Of a stretch of DNA of 64,000 bases, positions 1-7,449 are shown piece after piece. The stretch spans positions 859,724-923,723 of the forward strand of contig NZ_SMSE01000001.1 of NCBI RefSeq assembly GCF_004354085.1, given 5' to 3'. How positions within the stretch are numbered: position 1 is the first letter of the stretch; the number at the start of each line of letters is the position of its first letter. The translations under genes were made by a program, and so were the position numbers. The stretch comes from Seongchinamella unica. GTDB taxonomy: Bacteria > Pseudomonadota > Gammaproteobacteria > Pseudomonadales > Halieaceae. The notes under the pieces are model-generated. The model was not told where the DNA came from. It saw only the letters and a list, made by a program, of their open reading frames with translations, and did no database searches.

Positions 1-410
1 GCCAGTCCCTCGAAGGACTGTGCCGGCGACCAGGACAAGCGGGTCGCGGTGCTGGGCCGTACTTCCTTGCCCAGCAGAATCAGTGGCGGCGTTTCTGCGA
101 CCTCAGCTTCCGCGGGGATGACCTCCCGTGGTGGCTCTGGTTGCGCTACCGCCGGCCGCGGCGGCTCGGGCTCCTCGGGGGAAACGGGATCACCCAGGTC
201 GACGCTCTCTGCCTGGGGCAGGTGATCAGGCTGATCGGGGAGTGGTGATGCCGGTTCCTCGCCGGCAGGCGCGGTTACCTCGCTCACCGTCTCAACCGCT
301 GAGGTTTCCGTTGCGGCAGCCGTTGCTGTCCCGAGCGCGATGGACAGGGCAAGCGAGATGATTAACCCGCCCCTGGTACCGGTTGTTGCGTTCGTTTGCA
401 TCACATCCAT
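1..410 (-). CDS. Periplasmic succinylglutamate desuccinylase/aspartoacylase-like protein (N-terminal part)
   Basis: Only the first ~136 residues are in the window; the gene runs off the left edge. An ATG at 410 opens MDVMQTNATTG, and a second in-frame ATG lies at 401. A hydrophobic stretch (about residues 16-33) ends in an Ala-rich signal-peptidase-like site. It is followed by a long Pro/Glu/Ala-rich linker (about residues 35-105) and then by ILLGKEVRPSTATRLSWSP at about 112-130. From memory, that last block resembles the segment before the catalytic domain of exported zinc deacylases related to succinylglutamate desuccinylase/aspartoacylase. The zinc ligands themselves lie outside the window, so the family call rests on this short block. 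It follows folA on the same strand with a gap of 37 bases. Confidence 0.5.
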   Translation of the reverse strand, partial: MDVMQTNATTGTRGGLIISLALSIALGTATAAATETSAVETVSEVTAPAGEEPASPLPDQPDHLPQAESVDLGDPVSPEEPEPPRPAVAQPEPPREVIPAEAEVAETPPLILLGKEVRPSTATRLSWSPAQSFEGL

Positions 411-447
411 TTCACATATCTCACTATCGCAATTCGCAGCGGGTCTT

Positions 448-963
448 TCACTCCGACTGACCAGCGGTCACCCGGCTTCGGCGATGCCGGAAAACAGTAA
501 ACGCAAAGGCGTGGCTGGCATCCACACCGTGAGTCTTTACCTGCTCCGTGGTCCACTCGGTAAAGTCAAAGGCGTCAATATAGGTGTCACCTTCCAGGTC
601 GGCCATGACCACCGTCTCGTATACCTCCTGTGCCTTGGGCAATGCCTCCCGGTAAAGACTGACTCCCCCGATCACGAATACTTTGTCCGCCAGATCAACA
701 CACAGCGAGAGTGCCTCCGGCAGTGACCCGGCTCGTGAAACATTGGCCGGCAGGACCAGCTTATCACTGCGGGAAACCACAATATTCCGGCAGCCCTGCA
801 ACTCGCTGTTATTTTCCTCATAGGTCCTGCGGCCCATAATCACCGCATTGCCACGGGTGACGCGGAGGAAATGGGCATATTCCTCCGGCAGTTTCCAGGG
901 AAGCTGCCCATCACGGCCTATACAGTGGTTCTCGGACCGTGCGTATATCAGGGAGATCTTCAC
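448..963 (-). CDS. folA: Dihydrofolate reductase
   Basis: Reduces dihydrofolate to tetrahydrofolate with NADPH in the cytoplasm. The 171-residue protein has the normal DHFR length and layout: an N-terminal strand with ARSENHCIGRDGQLPWKLP (residues 8-26), the cofactor-binding VIMGRRTYE (41-49), NIVVSR, and the VIGGVSLYREALP segment. The residue at the place of the E. coli catalytic Asp27 is Glu28 here (LPEEYAHF), an acid commonly seen in eukaryotic enzymes. The stretch after MGRRTYEE (NNSELQGC) departs from the usual pattern. The start gives a complete N-terminal strand. The exported deacylase-like gene follows on the same strand. Confidence 0.93.
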   Translation of the reverse strand: MKISLIYARSENHCIGRDGQLPWKLPEEYAHFLRVTRGNAVIMGRRTYEENNSELQGCRNIVVSRSDKLVLPANVSRAGSLPEALSLCVDLADKVFVIGGVSLYREALPKAQEVYETVVMADLEGDTYIDAFDFTEWTTEQVKTHGVDASHAFAFTVFRHRRSRVTAGQSE

Positions 964-1002
964 CAGCTGCCACTCCGAGCGGTCACTGCGGCAACCTCAC
1001 TC

Positions 1003-1334
1003 TCACCAATGTCCCAGTCCCTGTTCATGATTTGTCCTGATTTCTTCCAGTAAACCCGGCCCCAACATCCTGGCCAGCGCTGGCTGAACCAACACCCGCT
1101 CCTCCAGATGCCGGGCGGAATCCAGATCACCGTTCGGTATTTCCCGGATAGTCGCCTGCCGTTGCCGGGCCACGCGCAGCAGCACTTCGCTGTACAGCTT
1201 CTCCTTGTTGCCGAAATGATGCAACAGCGCCTGCCTGTCAGCCCGAGCTCGGTGGAGAAAGCCCTTACGCCGTGACCCGGCGCCCACCGGGATGGCGAGG
1301 CGACGCGGATGCAACGTCCTCTGGCTCCGGGCAC
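1003..1334 (-). pseudogene. Decayed TetR-family regulator remnant
   Basis: One reading frame shows RQALLHHFGNKEKLYSEVL, which matches the recognition-helix end of TetR DNA-binding domains. The expected preceding helix, GHGVRAFSTELGL, appears just upstream but in a different frame. The frame must therefore change at about 1231-1242. The ligand-binding half is cut to about 60 residues, against roughly 130 in intact TetR proteins, ending near EIRTNHEQGLGHW. No intact start or full-length frame exists, so this is read as a broken gene. It accounts for most of the 964-1447 gap between folA and the cupin gene; the remaining part shows nothing but a probable upstream region for the cupin gene. Confidence 0.6.
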
Positions 1335-1447
1335 TATTCGTGTTTTATCAAATTTGCTTCGGGAAAGGCCAAGTTACCTTCACGCCCCCCCACTATAGTG
1401 CGAACTGGTTTTTTCACCGAACCCGATAACAACACGAGGACATCACC

Positions 1448-1951
1448 ATGGCACTGCCCGAAACGATCAATCACCAGGACTTCCTGCTGACCCTGGACAC
1501 CAGCACCCTGCCGCTGGTCAAAAACGCCCTCCCCGGCGTGCACATCTGGCCCCTGTTCCTGGACGCCGAGAATGGCGTCTGGGTCATCCGGGCGAAATTT
1601 GAACCCGGTGTCGTGCTGCCCAAGCACTTCCACACCGGCACCGTACACTTCTACACCACTGCCGGCAGCTGGCACTACCTGGAGTATCCGGACCAGCCGC
1701 AGACCGCGGGCTCCTACCTTTACGAGCCGGGCGGCTCGGTGCACACCTTCGCCACCGACGCCGACGGTGAGGGCGCGGACGGCTTCATGGTCATCCAGGG
1801 TTGTAACGTGAACTTCGATGAAGACGGAAACTTCATCAATATCATGGATGCCGGCTGGATCGAGATGATGGTCCTGGAAGCCGCCAGGGCCCAGGGCCTG
1901 GGCGTGCCGAAATACATCAAGCCGGGCGCCGATGCGGGGTATTCAAGCTAA
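1448..1951 (+). CDS. Cupin-domain protein, dihydroxyacetophenone dioxygenase-like
   Basis: A 167-residue single-domain cupin. The first cupin motif is visible as LPKHFHTGTVHFYTTAGSW, giving candidate metal ligands His60, His62 and His67; the second motif EPGGSVHTF supplies His99. The overall pattern resembles 2,4'-dihydroxyacetophenone dioxygenase and acetylacetone-cleaving cupins, which use an iron centre to cleave carbon-carbon bonds; the substrate here is unknown. A purine-rich GAGGA lies just upstream of the ATG. The gene is convergent with the AraC regulator and may be a single-gene unit. The preceding 110 bases contain no clear promoter that I can defend. Confidence 0.75.
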   Translation: MALPETINHQDFLLTLDTSTLPLVKNALPGVHIWPLFLDAENGVWVIRAKFEPGVVLPKHFHTGTVHFYTTAGSWHYLEYPDQPQTAGSYLYEPGGSVHTFATDADGEGADGFMVIQGCNVNFDEDGNFINIMDAGWIEMMVLEAARAQGLGVPKYIKPGADAGYSS

Positions 1952-1968
1952 CAGCCCGCAACGCGGCG

Positions 1969-2970
1969 TCACGCCTGGTGACGCTGCTGCCACTGCCGCG
2001 GTGAATAGCCGGTCCACTGCTTGAAGCTGCGGCTGAATATCGATGCCTCCGAGTAGCCCAGCTTCAGCGCCAGGTCCGTCACCGACAGGGTGCGGTGCCG
2101 CAGGTGCTGTTCTGCCAGCTCCAGTCGCGTCTCCCGCAACAGCTCACCATAGTGACATCCCGCTTCCTGCAAGCGCAGCTGCAGCACCCTGGGATGCATG
2201 TCCAGGGTGGAGGCAATCCGCTCCAGACTGCACTCTCCCGTAGACAGTAACTGGCCAATAATCTCTTTCGTCTGGTCACGGAGATTGTCCGGGTAGCGCT
2301 CCTGCAGTGTCGCCAGATACTCCTTCAGGTGAGCGCGCAGGCTCTGTTCATCGAATTCCGGCCGGCGGTTCAGCCAGCTGCTGGCAAAGCGCACCCCGTC
2401 GAAGCCGCTATTGAAGCGCACCCGCGACAGCAGACGCTCATCCACGCAAGATACGTCCAGGCGGGGCTCGGGCTGCTGCAACATGATCGGGAAACCGGGA
2501 TTATCCAGCTGTAACAAGTCACAGAGAAAGTTGGCGAGCTGGCCGGCGCTCAGCTGCAGGGTCTGGTCCAGGCCCAGGGAACTCCTCACCTCAATGGTCA
2601 GCGACAGCTGGCAACTCTCATCCCGCACCTCAATCCCGAGGCGCACGCCCCGGGCGTGCAGGTAGAGATTTCGATTGACCGCGTCGATCGCCTCACGCAC
2701 CGTCGGTTGCTGGAACACGGTTATATTGAGATCACCCAACACCGATGAATTCTGGTACTGGGACATCAGCAGGCCAAAGCAATCCTCTTCCAGCCTGCCT
2801 GCGGAAAGTTGCAGCAACTCGGCCATTTTGCTGTAGGAAATGTAGGTATTGGGATTGCGCAGCTGGGCTGAACTCAGGCCGACCTCCGCCAGCAACTCAA
2901 TGGGGTTACCCCCCAGCCGTTTGACCAGCTTTTCATATCCACTGAGGGCACCGCTGCGTACCAGAAACAT
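1969..2970 (-). CDS. AraC-family transcriptional regulator
   Basis: 333 residues. The C-terminal ~100 residues carry two helix-turn-helix units with the family signature LALKLGYSEASIFSRSFKQW and YSPRQWQQRH. The N-terminal ~200 residues match the arabinose-binding-type domain of the large Pseudomonas-like AraC group (LLAEVGLSSAQLRNP, LLQLSAGRLEEDCFGLLM). It is divergent from the alcohol dehydrogenase/SDR pair. The intergenic region holds two near-identical 15-base direct repeats 21 bases apart, the typical binding arrangement for AraC proteins, so it most likely controls that pair and possibly itself. Confidence 0.9.
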   Translation of the reverse strand: MFLVRSGALSGYEKLVKRLGGNPIELLAEVGLSSAQLRNPNTYISYSKMAELLQLSAGRLEEDCFGLLMSQYQNSSVLGDLNITVFQQPTVREAIDAVNRNLYLHARGVRLGIEVRDESCQLSLTIEVRSSLGLDQTLQLSAGQLANFLCDLLQLDNPGFPIMLQQPEPRLDVSCVDERLLSRVRFNSGFDGVRFASSWLNRRPEFDEQSLRAHLKEYLATLQERYPDNLRDQTKEIIGQLLSTGECSLERIASTLDMHPRVLQLRLQEAGCHYGELLRETRLELAEQHLRHRTLSVTDLALKLGYSEASIFSRSFKQWTGYSPRQWQQRHQA

Positions 2971-2991
2971 GGCAGCCTACTCCGGGTCCTG

Positions 2992-3027
2992 TTCGCAAAA
3001 TATCAAAACAGCTTCGCAATTTATCAA
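2992..3027. promoter_or_regulatory. Probable AraC-type operator: two 15-base direct repeats
   Basis: TTCGCAAAATATCAA at 2992-3006 and TTCGCAATTTATCAA at 3013-3027 match at 13 of 15 positions and are exactly 21 bases apart, i.e. two helical turns. They lie 22 bases upstream of the AraC gene start, in the region shared with the divergent dehydrogenase genes. AraC-family proteins characteristically bind direct-repeat half-sites at this spacing. The assignment to the adjacent regulator is inferred from position. Confidence 0.65.
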
Positions 3028-3134
3028 GCGTATGGCAAGCAAGGGGGCTAACTTACCCCGACTGGAGAACAAGGTGGCTCACTCCGAGGGAGACAGGGCC
3101 GAATATGACAGACAAGAGCCCTCCAGGCTCATGA

Positions 3135-3159
3135 CGAAGCCGGTCCAGGGCCGGCTTCG
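3135..3159 (+). repeat. Perfect inverted repeat directly before the dehydrogenase ribosome-binding site
   Basis: CGAAGCCGG (3135-3143) and CCGGCTTCG (3151-3159) form a 9-base-pair stem with a 7-base loop. The stem ends one base before the AAGGTG ribosome-binding site (3161-3166) of the alcohol dehydrogenase. In RNA it would place a stable hairpin next to the translation start; as DNA it could be a repressor site. No T-run follows, so it is not a standard terminator. Confidence 0.5.
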
Positions 3160-3173
3160 CAAGGTGAACGATG

Positions 3174-4232
3174 ATGAAATCTATCATGATGCGCGACAGT
3201 CGCGTAGTGCTTGAAGACGCCCCCATACCCGAGCCGGGGTCCGGCCAGGTCCTGGTGAAGAGCCTGGCTTGCGGTATTTGCGGCTCGGACCTGCACCTGG
3301 TGCGTCACTCACGGGAGATCTTCGATTTTTACCGCGAAATCGGCGTGGTTCCTGCCGACACCAACGCCCAGGACCTGGAGATCAACCTGGGTCATGAGTT
3401 CTGCGCTGAAATTGTCAGCTTCGGACCCGACACCAACCAGCAACTGGCCATCGGCAGCCGCGTTACCGCAGTGCCAATGCTGCTCGGCGAGCAGGGACAG
3501 CTCGGCGTGGGCGTGACCCCCGGCGTTCCCGGCGCCTACTCCGAATACTTCCTGCTGGAAGAAGCCCTGTTGCTGCCGGTACCGGATGCCTTGCCGAACG
3601 AGGCGGCGGCCCTCGTCGAACCGCTGGCAGTCGGTCTGCACGCGGTCAATCACGCCCAACCCGAGGCTGACGAGGTCGCTCTGGTGGCGGGCTGCGGCCC
3701 CATTGGACTGGCCTGTATTGCCGCGCTTAAACATCTCGGGGTGAAGACCATTGTGGCCAGCGATCCGCTGGCCACAGGGCGCAACAATGCCGCAGCATTT
3801 GGCGCCACTCACGTCGCAGATCCAGGCGCGCAGGATGAAATGGCCCTGGCCACGGAACTGGCCGGCGACCGGCGCCTGGTGGTGCTGGAGTGCGTGGGCC
3901 TGCCACGGATGATTCCCGACTTTATCCAGCGGACGCCCGAACAGGCCTGCATTGTCTTCACCGGCCTGCACACTGAGCCAGTGCCGTTCAATCCGGCCCA
4001 TGCCACGGTCAAGCAGCTCAACCTCAAGTTCAGCTATTACTACGAACCGGAAGAATACGCCGCCTGCCTGCAGGTCCTGACCGGGGGCAACATACCCTGG
4101 CAGCGCATGATCACCGGCACCGTGGGGATTAACCACGTCCCCGACGCTTTCGCCACCCTGATGCAGCGCAACGAACACGTAAAAGTCATTATCGAACCCT
4201 TCTCCAATCATCAGCTGCGGGCCTACCGCTGA
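3174..4232 (+). CDS. Zinc-type alcohol dehydrogenase (MDR superfamily)
   Basis: Predicted NAD(P)-dependent alcohol/polyol dehydrogenase of about 352 residues. The catalytic zinc ligands are visible as Cys36 in GICGSDLH and His74-Glu75 in LGHEF. The Rossmann motif is VAGCGPIGL. The four-cysteine structural zinc lobe of classical members is not apparent; instead there is an insert REIFDFYREIGVVPADTN between the first ligand and GHE. Two ATGs are adjacent (3171 and 3174); AAGGTG at 3161-3166 is better spaced for the second. It is followed after 11 bases by an SDR gene, and the pair is divergent from an AraC regulator, suggesting a small inducible catabolic operon of unknown substrate. Confidence 0.85.
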   Translation: MKSIMMRDSRVVLEDAPIPEPGSGQVLVKSLACGICGSDLHLVRHSREIFDFYREIGVVPADTNAQDLEINLGHEFCAEIVSFGPDTNQQLAIGSRVTAVPMLLGEQGQLGVGVTPGVPGAYSEYFLLEEALLLPVPDALPNEAAALVEPLAVGLHAVNHAQPEADEVALVAGCGPIGLACIAALKHLGVKTIVASDPLATGRNNAAAFGATHVADPGAQDEMALATELAGDRRLVVLECVGLPRMIPDFIQRTPEQACIVFTGLHTEPVPFNPAHATVKQLNLKFSYYYEPEEYAACLQVLTGGNIPWQRMITGTVGINHVPDAFATLMQRNEHVKVIIEPFSNHQLRAYR

Positions 4233-4243
4233 GGAATAAAACC

Positions 4244-5005
4244 ATGGATCTTGCAAATAAAGTCGCCGTCGTTACCGGCGCCACCGGCGGCATCGGCGCC
4301 GAAATCGTACGGGAATTTGTCGAGCAGGGAGCGAAAGTGCTGGTGGTGGACCTGGACCAGGCGCAGGCTGACACACTGGCAGCGAGTTACGGCAGCGCCG
4401 CCGCCGGCTTTGCCTGCGATGTTACCGATTATGCCCAGGTTGAGGCGATGCTCGACGCGGCTGTCGACAACTTTGGCACCCTGGACGTGGTCATCAACAA
4501 TGCGGGGGTGGGCCTGCCCAAACTGTTGCTGGAACACAACCCCGCCGAGGACTGGGAGCTGGTGACCAGCGTCAACCAGAAGGGCGTCTACCATGGCCTG
4601 GTGGCGGCGGGGAAGAAGTTCGTCGACCTGGGCAAGCCCGGGGTGATTCTTAATGCCTCTTCGGTTTACGGCCAGATGGCTGCGGAAATGACCTTCGTTT
4701 ACAACGTCAGCAAAGCCGCCGTGGACATGATGACCAAGTGCGCGGCACTGGAGTTCGCTCCCCACAATATTCGCGTGGTCGCCGTCGCGCCGGGCAGGGT
4801 CGACACCCCCATGTTACGCCAGTACGAGGCGCTGGGCCTGTGGGATCACATCCGCCACGAACAGATGCGCGCAGCGTTCACCCAGCCCGTGGAGATTGCC
4901 AACGTTTACGCCTTCCTGGCCTCGGACCGGGCCAACTGCATAAACGGCACTACCGTGAGCGCCGACGACGGCTTTACCAGTTTCAAATACCCCCTGCTCG
5001 ACTGA
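4244..5005 (+). CDS. Short-chain dehydrogenase/reductase
   Basis: 253 residues, standard for classical SDR enzymes. The cofactor motif TGATGGIG is at 11-18, Asp36 after the second strand suggests NAD preference, NNAG is at 85-88, and the catalytic set is Ser139/Ser140, Tyr153 and Lys157 (YNVSK). It probably acts with the zinc dehydrogenase encoded 11 bases upstream, for example oxidising successive hydroxyl groups of one substrate; that partnership is inferred from the operon. An inverted repeat follows the stop codon. Confidence 0.88.
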   Translation: MDLANKVAVVTGATGGIGAEIVREFVEQGAKVLVVDLDQAQADTLAASYGSAAAGFACDVTDYAQVEAMLDAAVDNFGTLDVVINNAGVGLPKLLLEHNPAEDWELVTSVNQKGVYHGLVAAGKKFVDLGKPGVILNASSVYGQMAAEMTFVYNVSKAAVDMMTKCAALEFAPHNIRVVAVAPGRVDTPMLRQYEALGLWDHIRHEQMRAAFTQPVEIANVYAFLASDRANCINGTTVSADDGFTSFKYPLLD

Positions 5006-5030
5006 ACCAAGGGGGTGGAAAGCGGGACCC

Positions 5031-5056
5031 TGAACACCTGCTATGATGGGTGTTCA
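5031..5056. repeat. Inverted repeat between the SDR and DsbA-like genes
   Basis: TGAACACC (5031-5038) and GGTGTTCA (5049-5056) are perfect 8-base arms around a 10-base loop. It sits after the SDR stop and before the DsbA-like start. There is no T-run, so it may be a weak terminator or an operator. Confidence 0.4.
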
Positions 5057-5079
5057 CGCCTGCCCTGCAAGAGTGCCGC

Positions 5080-5748
5080 ATGAACAGTCCAGCCACACCC
5101 ATGCCGTTGCGCGTCGACATCGTCTCCGATGTGGTCTGCCCCTGGTGCATCATCGGTTATAAGCAATTGCAACTTGCCCTGGCGCAATTAGCGGGGCGGT
5201 TCGAGGTGGATCTGCACTGGCACCCCTTTGAGCTCAATCCCCAAATGCCGCCGCAAGGGCAGGATCTGCGTGAACACCTGGCACAAAAGTACGGGACCAC
5301 GCCGGAGCAGAGCCAGGCGGCACGCGCCCGACTGACAGAGCTGGGCGCCTCCCTGGGGTTTGTGTTCGACTACTATGACGGTATGCGCATGGTCAACACC
5401 TTCCGCGCCCACCAGCTATTGCACTGGGCAGCACTGGAGGGGCGCCAGACCGATCTCAAGCTCGCCCTGTTCGACGCGTTTTTCAGTCAGCGACAGGATG
5501 TCAGTGATATCGACGTACTGGCGGCAACCGCAGGCAAAGCCGGCTTACCCGCCGCAACGGCAAGGGCGGTGCTGGAAGATGCCCGCTTCGCGGATGCGGT
5601 TCGCGAAGAGCAGCAACGCTGGCTGGACCGCGATGTCTACGCGGTGCCCACCTTTGTGTTCAATGGTCGCTACCAGGTACCCGGCGCCCAGGAGGCGGAA
5701 ACCTTCGTGCGGGTGCTCAACAAACTCGCCGACCACGAGGCGGCCTGA
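5080..5748 (+). CDS. DsbA-family (FrnE-like) oxidoreductase
   Basis: About 222 residues of the DSBA thioredoxin-fold family. The active-site motif CPWC is at Cys20-Cys23 in IVSDVVCPWCIIGYKQL. The C-terminal half shows the cis-Pro region AVPTFVFNGRYQVPGAQ typical of FrnE/HCCA-isomerase-like proteins. No signal peptide is present, so it is cytoplasmic. The ATG at 5080 is chosen because the domain starts 10 residues later; an in-frame GTG at 5050 would add an unconserved tail. Family members range from disulfide oxidoreductases to 2-hydroxychromene-2-carboxylate isomerases; a retained CxxC favours the former. Confidence 0.85.
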   Translation: MNSPATPMPLRVDIVSDVVCPWCIIGYKQLQLALAQLAGRFEVDLHWHPFELNPQMPPQGQDLREHLAQKYGTTPEQSQAARARLTELGASLGFVFDYYDGMRMVNTFRAHQLLHWAALEGRQTDLKLALFDAFFSQRQDVSDIDVLAATAGKAGLPAATARAVLEDARFADAVREEQQRWLDRDVYAVPTFVFNGRYQVPGAQEAETFVRVLNKLADHEAA

Positions 5749-5837
5749 GGCCGAAATTGCCCGCCGAGCGGCGAATTTCCAGTCCGGGGATCAGACGGGT
5801 AAAGTAGCTTATTCCCAGTCGACGACAGCGAGCAGAT

Positions 5838-6251
5838 ATGAACTGGAAATACTTTGGCAAGGTCCACAAGCTTCTCTATCAATTATCCGGGGGTCGCCTG
5901 GGTTCACGCATGGGCTGGATCGACGTTGCCCTGGTGAGCGTGGTCGGCCGCAAATCCGGCAAACTGCGCACGGTGCCCATAGCCTGCTATCCCTACCGGG
6001 ATTCGATCGCGGTCTCCGCCTCCAACAGCGGGCTGGATGCCCACCCGGCCTGGTATCTGAACATGAAAGCCAATCCGGAAGTCTCGGTGCAGTTCGGCAG
6101 GGAGCGGTTCAGGGCGCTGGCGGAAGAGGTGCCCGACGAGGAGCGGGAGGCCCTGTGGCAAGACATCGTAGAGATCAATCACCACCAGGGCGAATACCTG
6201 CAGCAGACGAAACGCAAAATACCGCTGCTCTGGTTCCGCCGTCTCGACTAG
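5838..6251 (+). CDS. Nitroreductase/deazaflavin-dependent oxidoreductase family protein
   Basis: 137 residues matching the small split-barrel family related to mycobacterial Ddn and DUF385. Recognisable blocks are VVGRKSGKLRTVPI, where a flavin/deazaflavin phosphate is bound, HPAWYLNMKANPEVSV, and a C-terminal IPLLWFRRLD. In actinobacteria these use cofactor F420; gammaproteobacterial members may use FMN or an unknown cofactor, so the reaction is not assigned. It is convergent with the DUF502 gene with only 15 bases between. Confidence 0.8.
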   Translation: MNWKYFGKVHKLLYQLSGGRLGSRMGWIDVALVSVVGRKSGKLRTVPIACYPYRDSIAVSASNSGLDAHPAWYLNMKANPEVSVQFGRERFRALAEEVPDEEREALWQDIVEINHHQGEYLQQTKRKIPLLWFRRLD

Positions 6252-6266
6252 GGGCCCGCTACCGCC

Positions 6267-6878
6267 TCAATCGCCCTTGCGGTACATCAGCGAGGCACCG
6301 GCGCCCCACTGGGTCACCGCGTTGAGGAATTCCTGGACCGGGGTATCCAGCAGCGTGATATCACTCATCGGCAGCACATGCAGTTGGCCGATCGTCGCGG
6401 CGGGTACCGCGGGCACGAAAACCACCACCCGACCATCCGGCAATTCCTCGACAATCAGCGCATACTGTCGGCCGCTGCTGCCGTAAAGCGATACCTCTGC
6501 GGGCTTTAGCTTGAGCACCTCCTCGCGGCTGCCGACAATCTGCATCACCAGGTTGCGCAGCATGCCCAGCACCGGCAGGTATTTATCCAGCAGACTGTCA
6601 TAGCGGGATTCCAGCGCGGCGCCGATACCGGTGCGCAATGCCAGCCCGATGCCGAAGCAGGCCAGGACGAGTGCTACCAGCGCGCCCAGGCCGATAATGA
6701 TGCCATCGACGAATTCACTGAACGGAAGATCCAGCCCGGTCACCCGGGCCAGTTGCACCGCCAGGTCGTAGGCGAAGTAAAACGCCACCCCCAGCAGGGC
6801 CAGCGGTACCAGCAGTAGCAGGCCCGCCAGCGCGGTGGAAACAAAGAAGGCCAGGGCCGTCTTCGGCAACAAGCTCAA
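6267..6878 (-). CDS. DUF502-family membrane protein
   Basis: 203 residues with two transmembrane segments (about residues 8-37 and 59-85), followed by a conserved cytosolic or periplasmic domain containing PVLGMLRNLVMQIVG and a C-terminal TQWGAGASLMY. The layout is that of DUF502 proteins, which are widespread in proteobacteria and chloroplasts without a firmly established function. It lies 4 bases downstream of the secreted lectin gene on the same strand, so the two are probably co-transcribed. Confidence 0.8.
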   Translation of the reverse strand: MSLLPKTALAFFVSTALAGLLLLVPLALLGVAFYFAYDLAVQLARVTGLDLPFSEFVDGIIIGLGALVALVLACFGIGLALRTGIGAALESRYDSLLDKYLPVLGMLRNLVMQIVGSREEVLKLKPAEVSLYGSSGRQYALIVEELPDGRVVVFVPAVPAATIGQLHVLPMSDITLLDTPVQEFLNAVTQWGAGASLMYRKGD

Positions 6879-6882
6879 TGGG

Positions 6883-7344
6883 CTACTTCCAGACCAGGTG
6901 ATCTGACTTGCTGCAGTTTCCCGCGACCACCCTGGCGCCCGATTCCGGCGGATTACCCTGGGGCTGCAGGCACTTCCTGGCGTTACTGATCAGTCGCTGC
7001 TGGCCGTCATGCGTCCATTTCTGGGCCTTGGCATTGCTACATTCCTGCAGATTCGAGCCGCCGATACAGCGCCCGTTGTTGGCCACCAGGCGTTGTTTAT
7101 CGTCCATTGTCCAGTTCTGGGAATTCTTCTTGTCGTTGCACTTGGCCAGCAACAGACCGTTACCCTTGAAATCCAGGCACTCGCCATTGGACGCCTTGTA
7201 GCTGCGCGCCCCCTGGGACTCGGCAACAATTTTGTGCCCCTCCTCCTGCATCGATTTGAGGGCGTCGGTATTGAATTCCACCGCCTGGGCGGGGGCGGTG
7301 AATGCCAGGTACATGGCCGAAACAAAAAATATCCGTTTCATCAT
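6883..7344 (-). CDS. Secreted ricin-type beta-trefoil lectin-like protein
   Basis: 153 residues beginning with a clear signal peptide (MMKRIFFVSAMYLAFTAPAQA, cleaved after AQA). The mature part shows three trefoil-type repeats with the QxW hallmark or variants: NSQNWTMDD, KAQKWTHDG and SDHLVWK, together with paired cysteines (ECLDF, LLAKC, RCIGG, LQECS, KCLQP, AGNCS). This is the ricin B/CBM13 fold, which binds sugars; the ligand is unknown. ATGs at 7344 and 7341 are both possible, with AAGGGA just upstream. Confidence 0.82.
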   Translation of the reverse strand: MMKRIFFVSAMYLAFTAPAQAVEFNTDALKSMQEEGHKIVAESQGARSYKASNGECLDFKGNGLLLAKCNDKKNSQNWTMDDKQRLVANNGRCIGGSNLQECSNAKAQKWTHDGQQRLISNARKCLQPQGNPPESGARVVAGNCSKSDHLVWK

Positions 7345-7449
7345 TTTGTCCCTTTCACTAGTATTGTTCGTCGTGTTGAAACCTTAGACGCTGCAGTTGG
7401 CAGTGGCAACCACCATCGCCTGACTCTGCGAAACCCAGCGAGAGCCGTC

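Noticed and set aside
7009-7449. Upstream extension of the tamB reading frame
   Set aside because: The extension is antisense to the lectin gene and precedes the membrane anchor, which should be at the N terminus.
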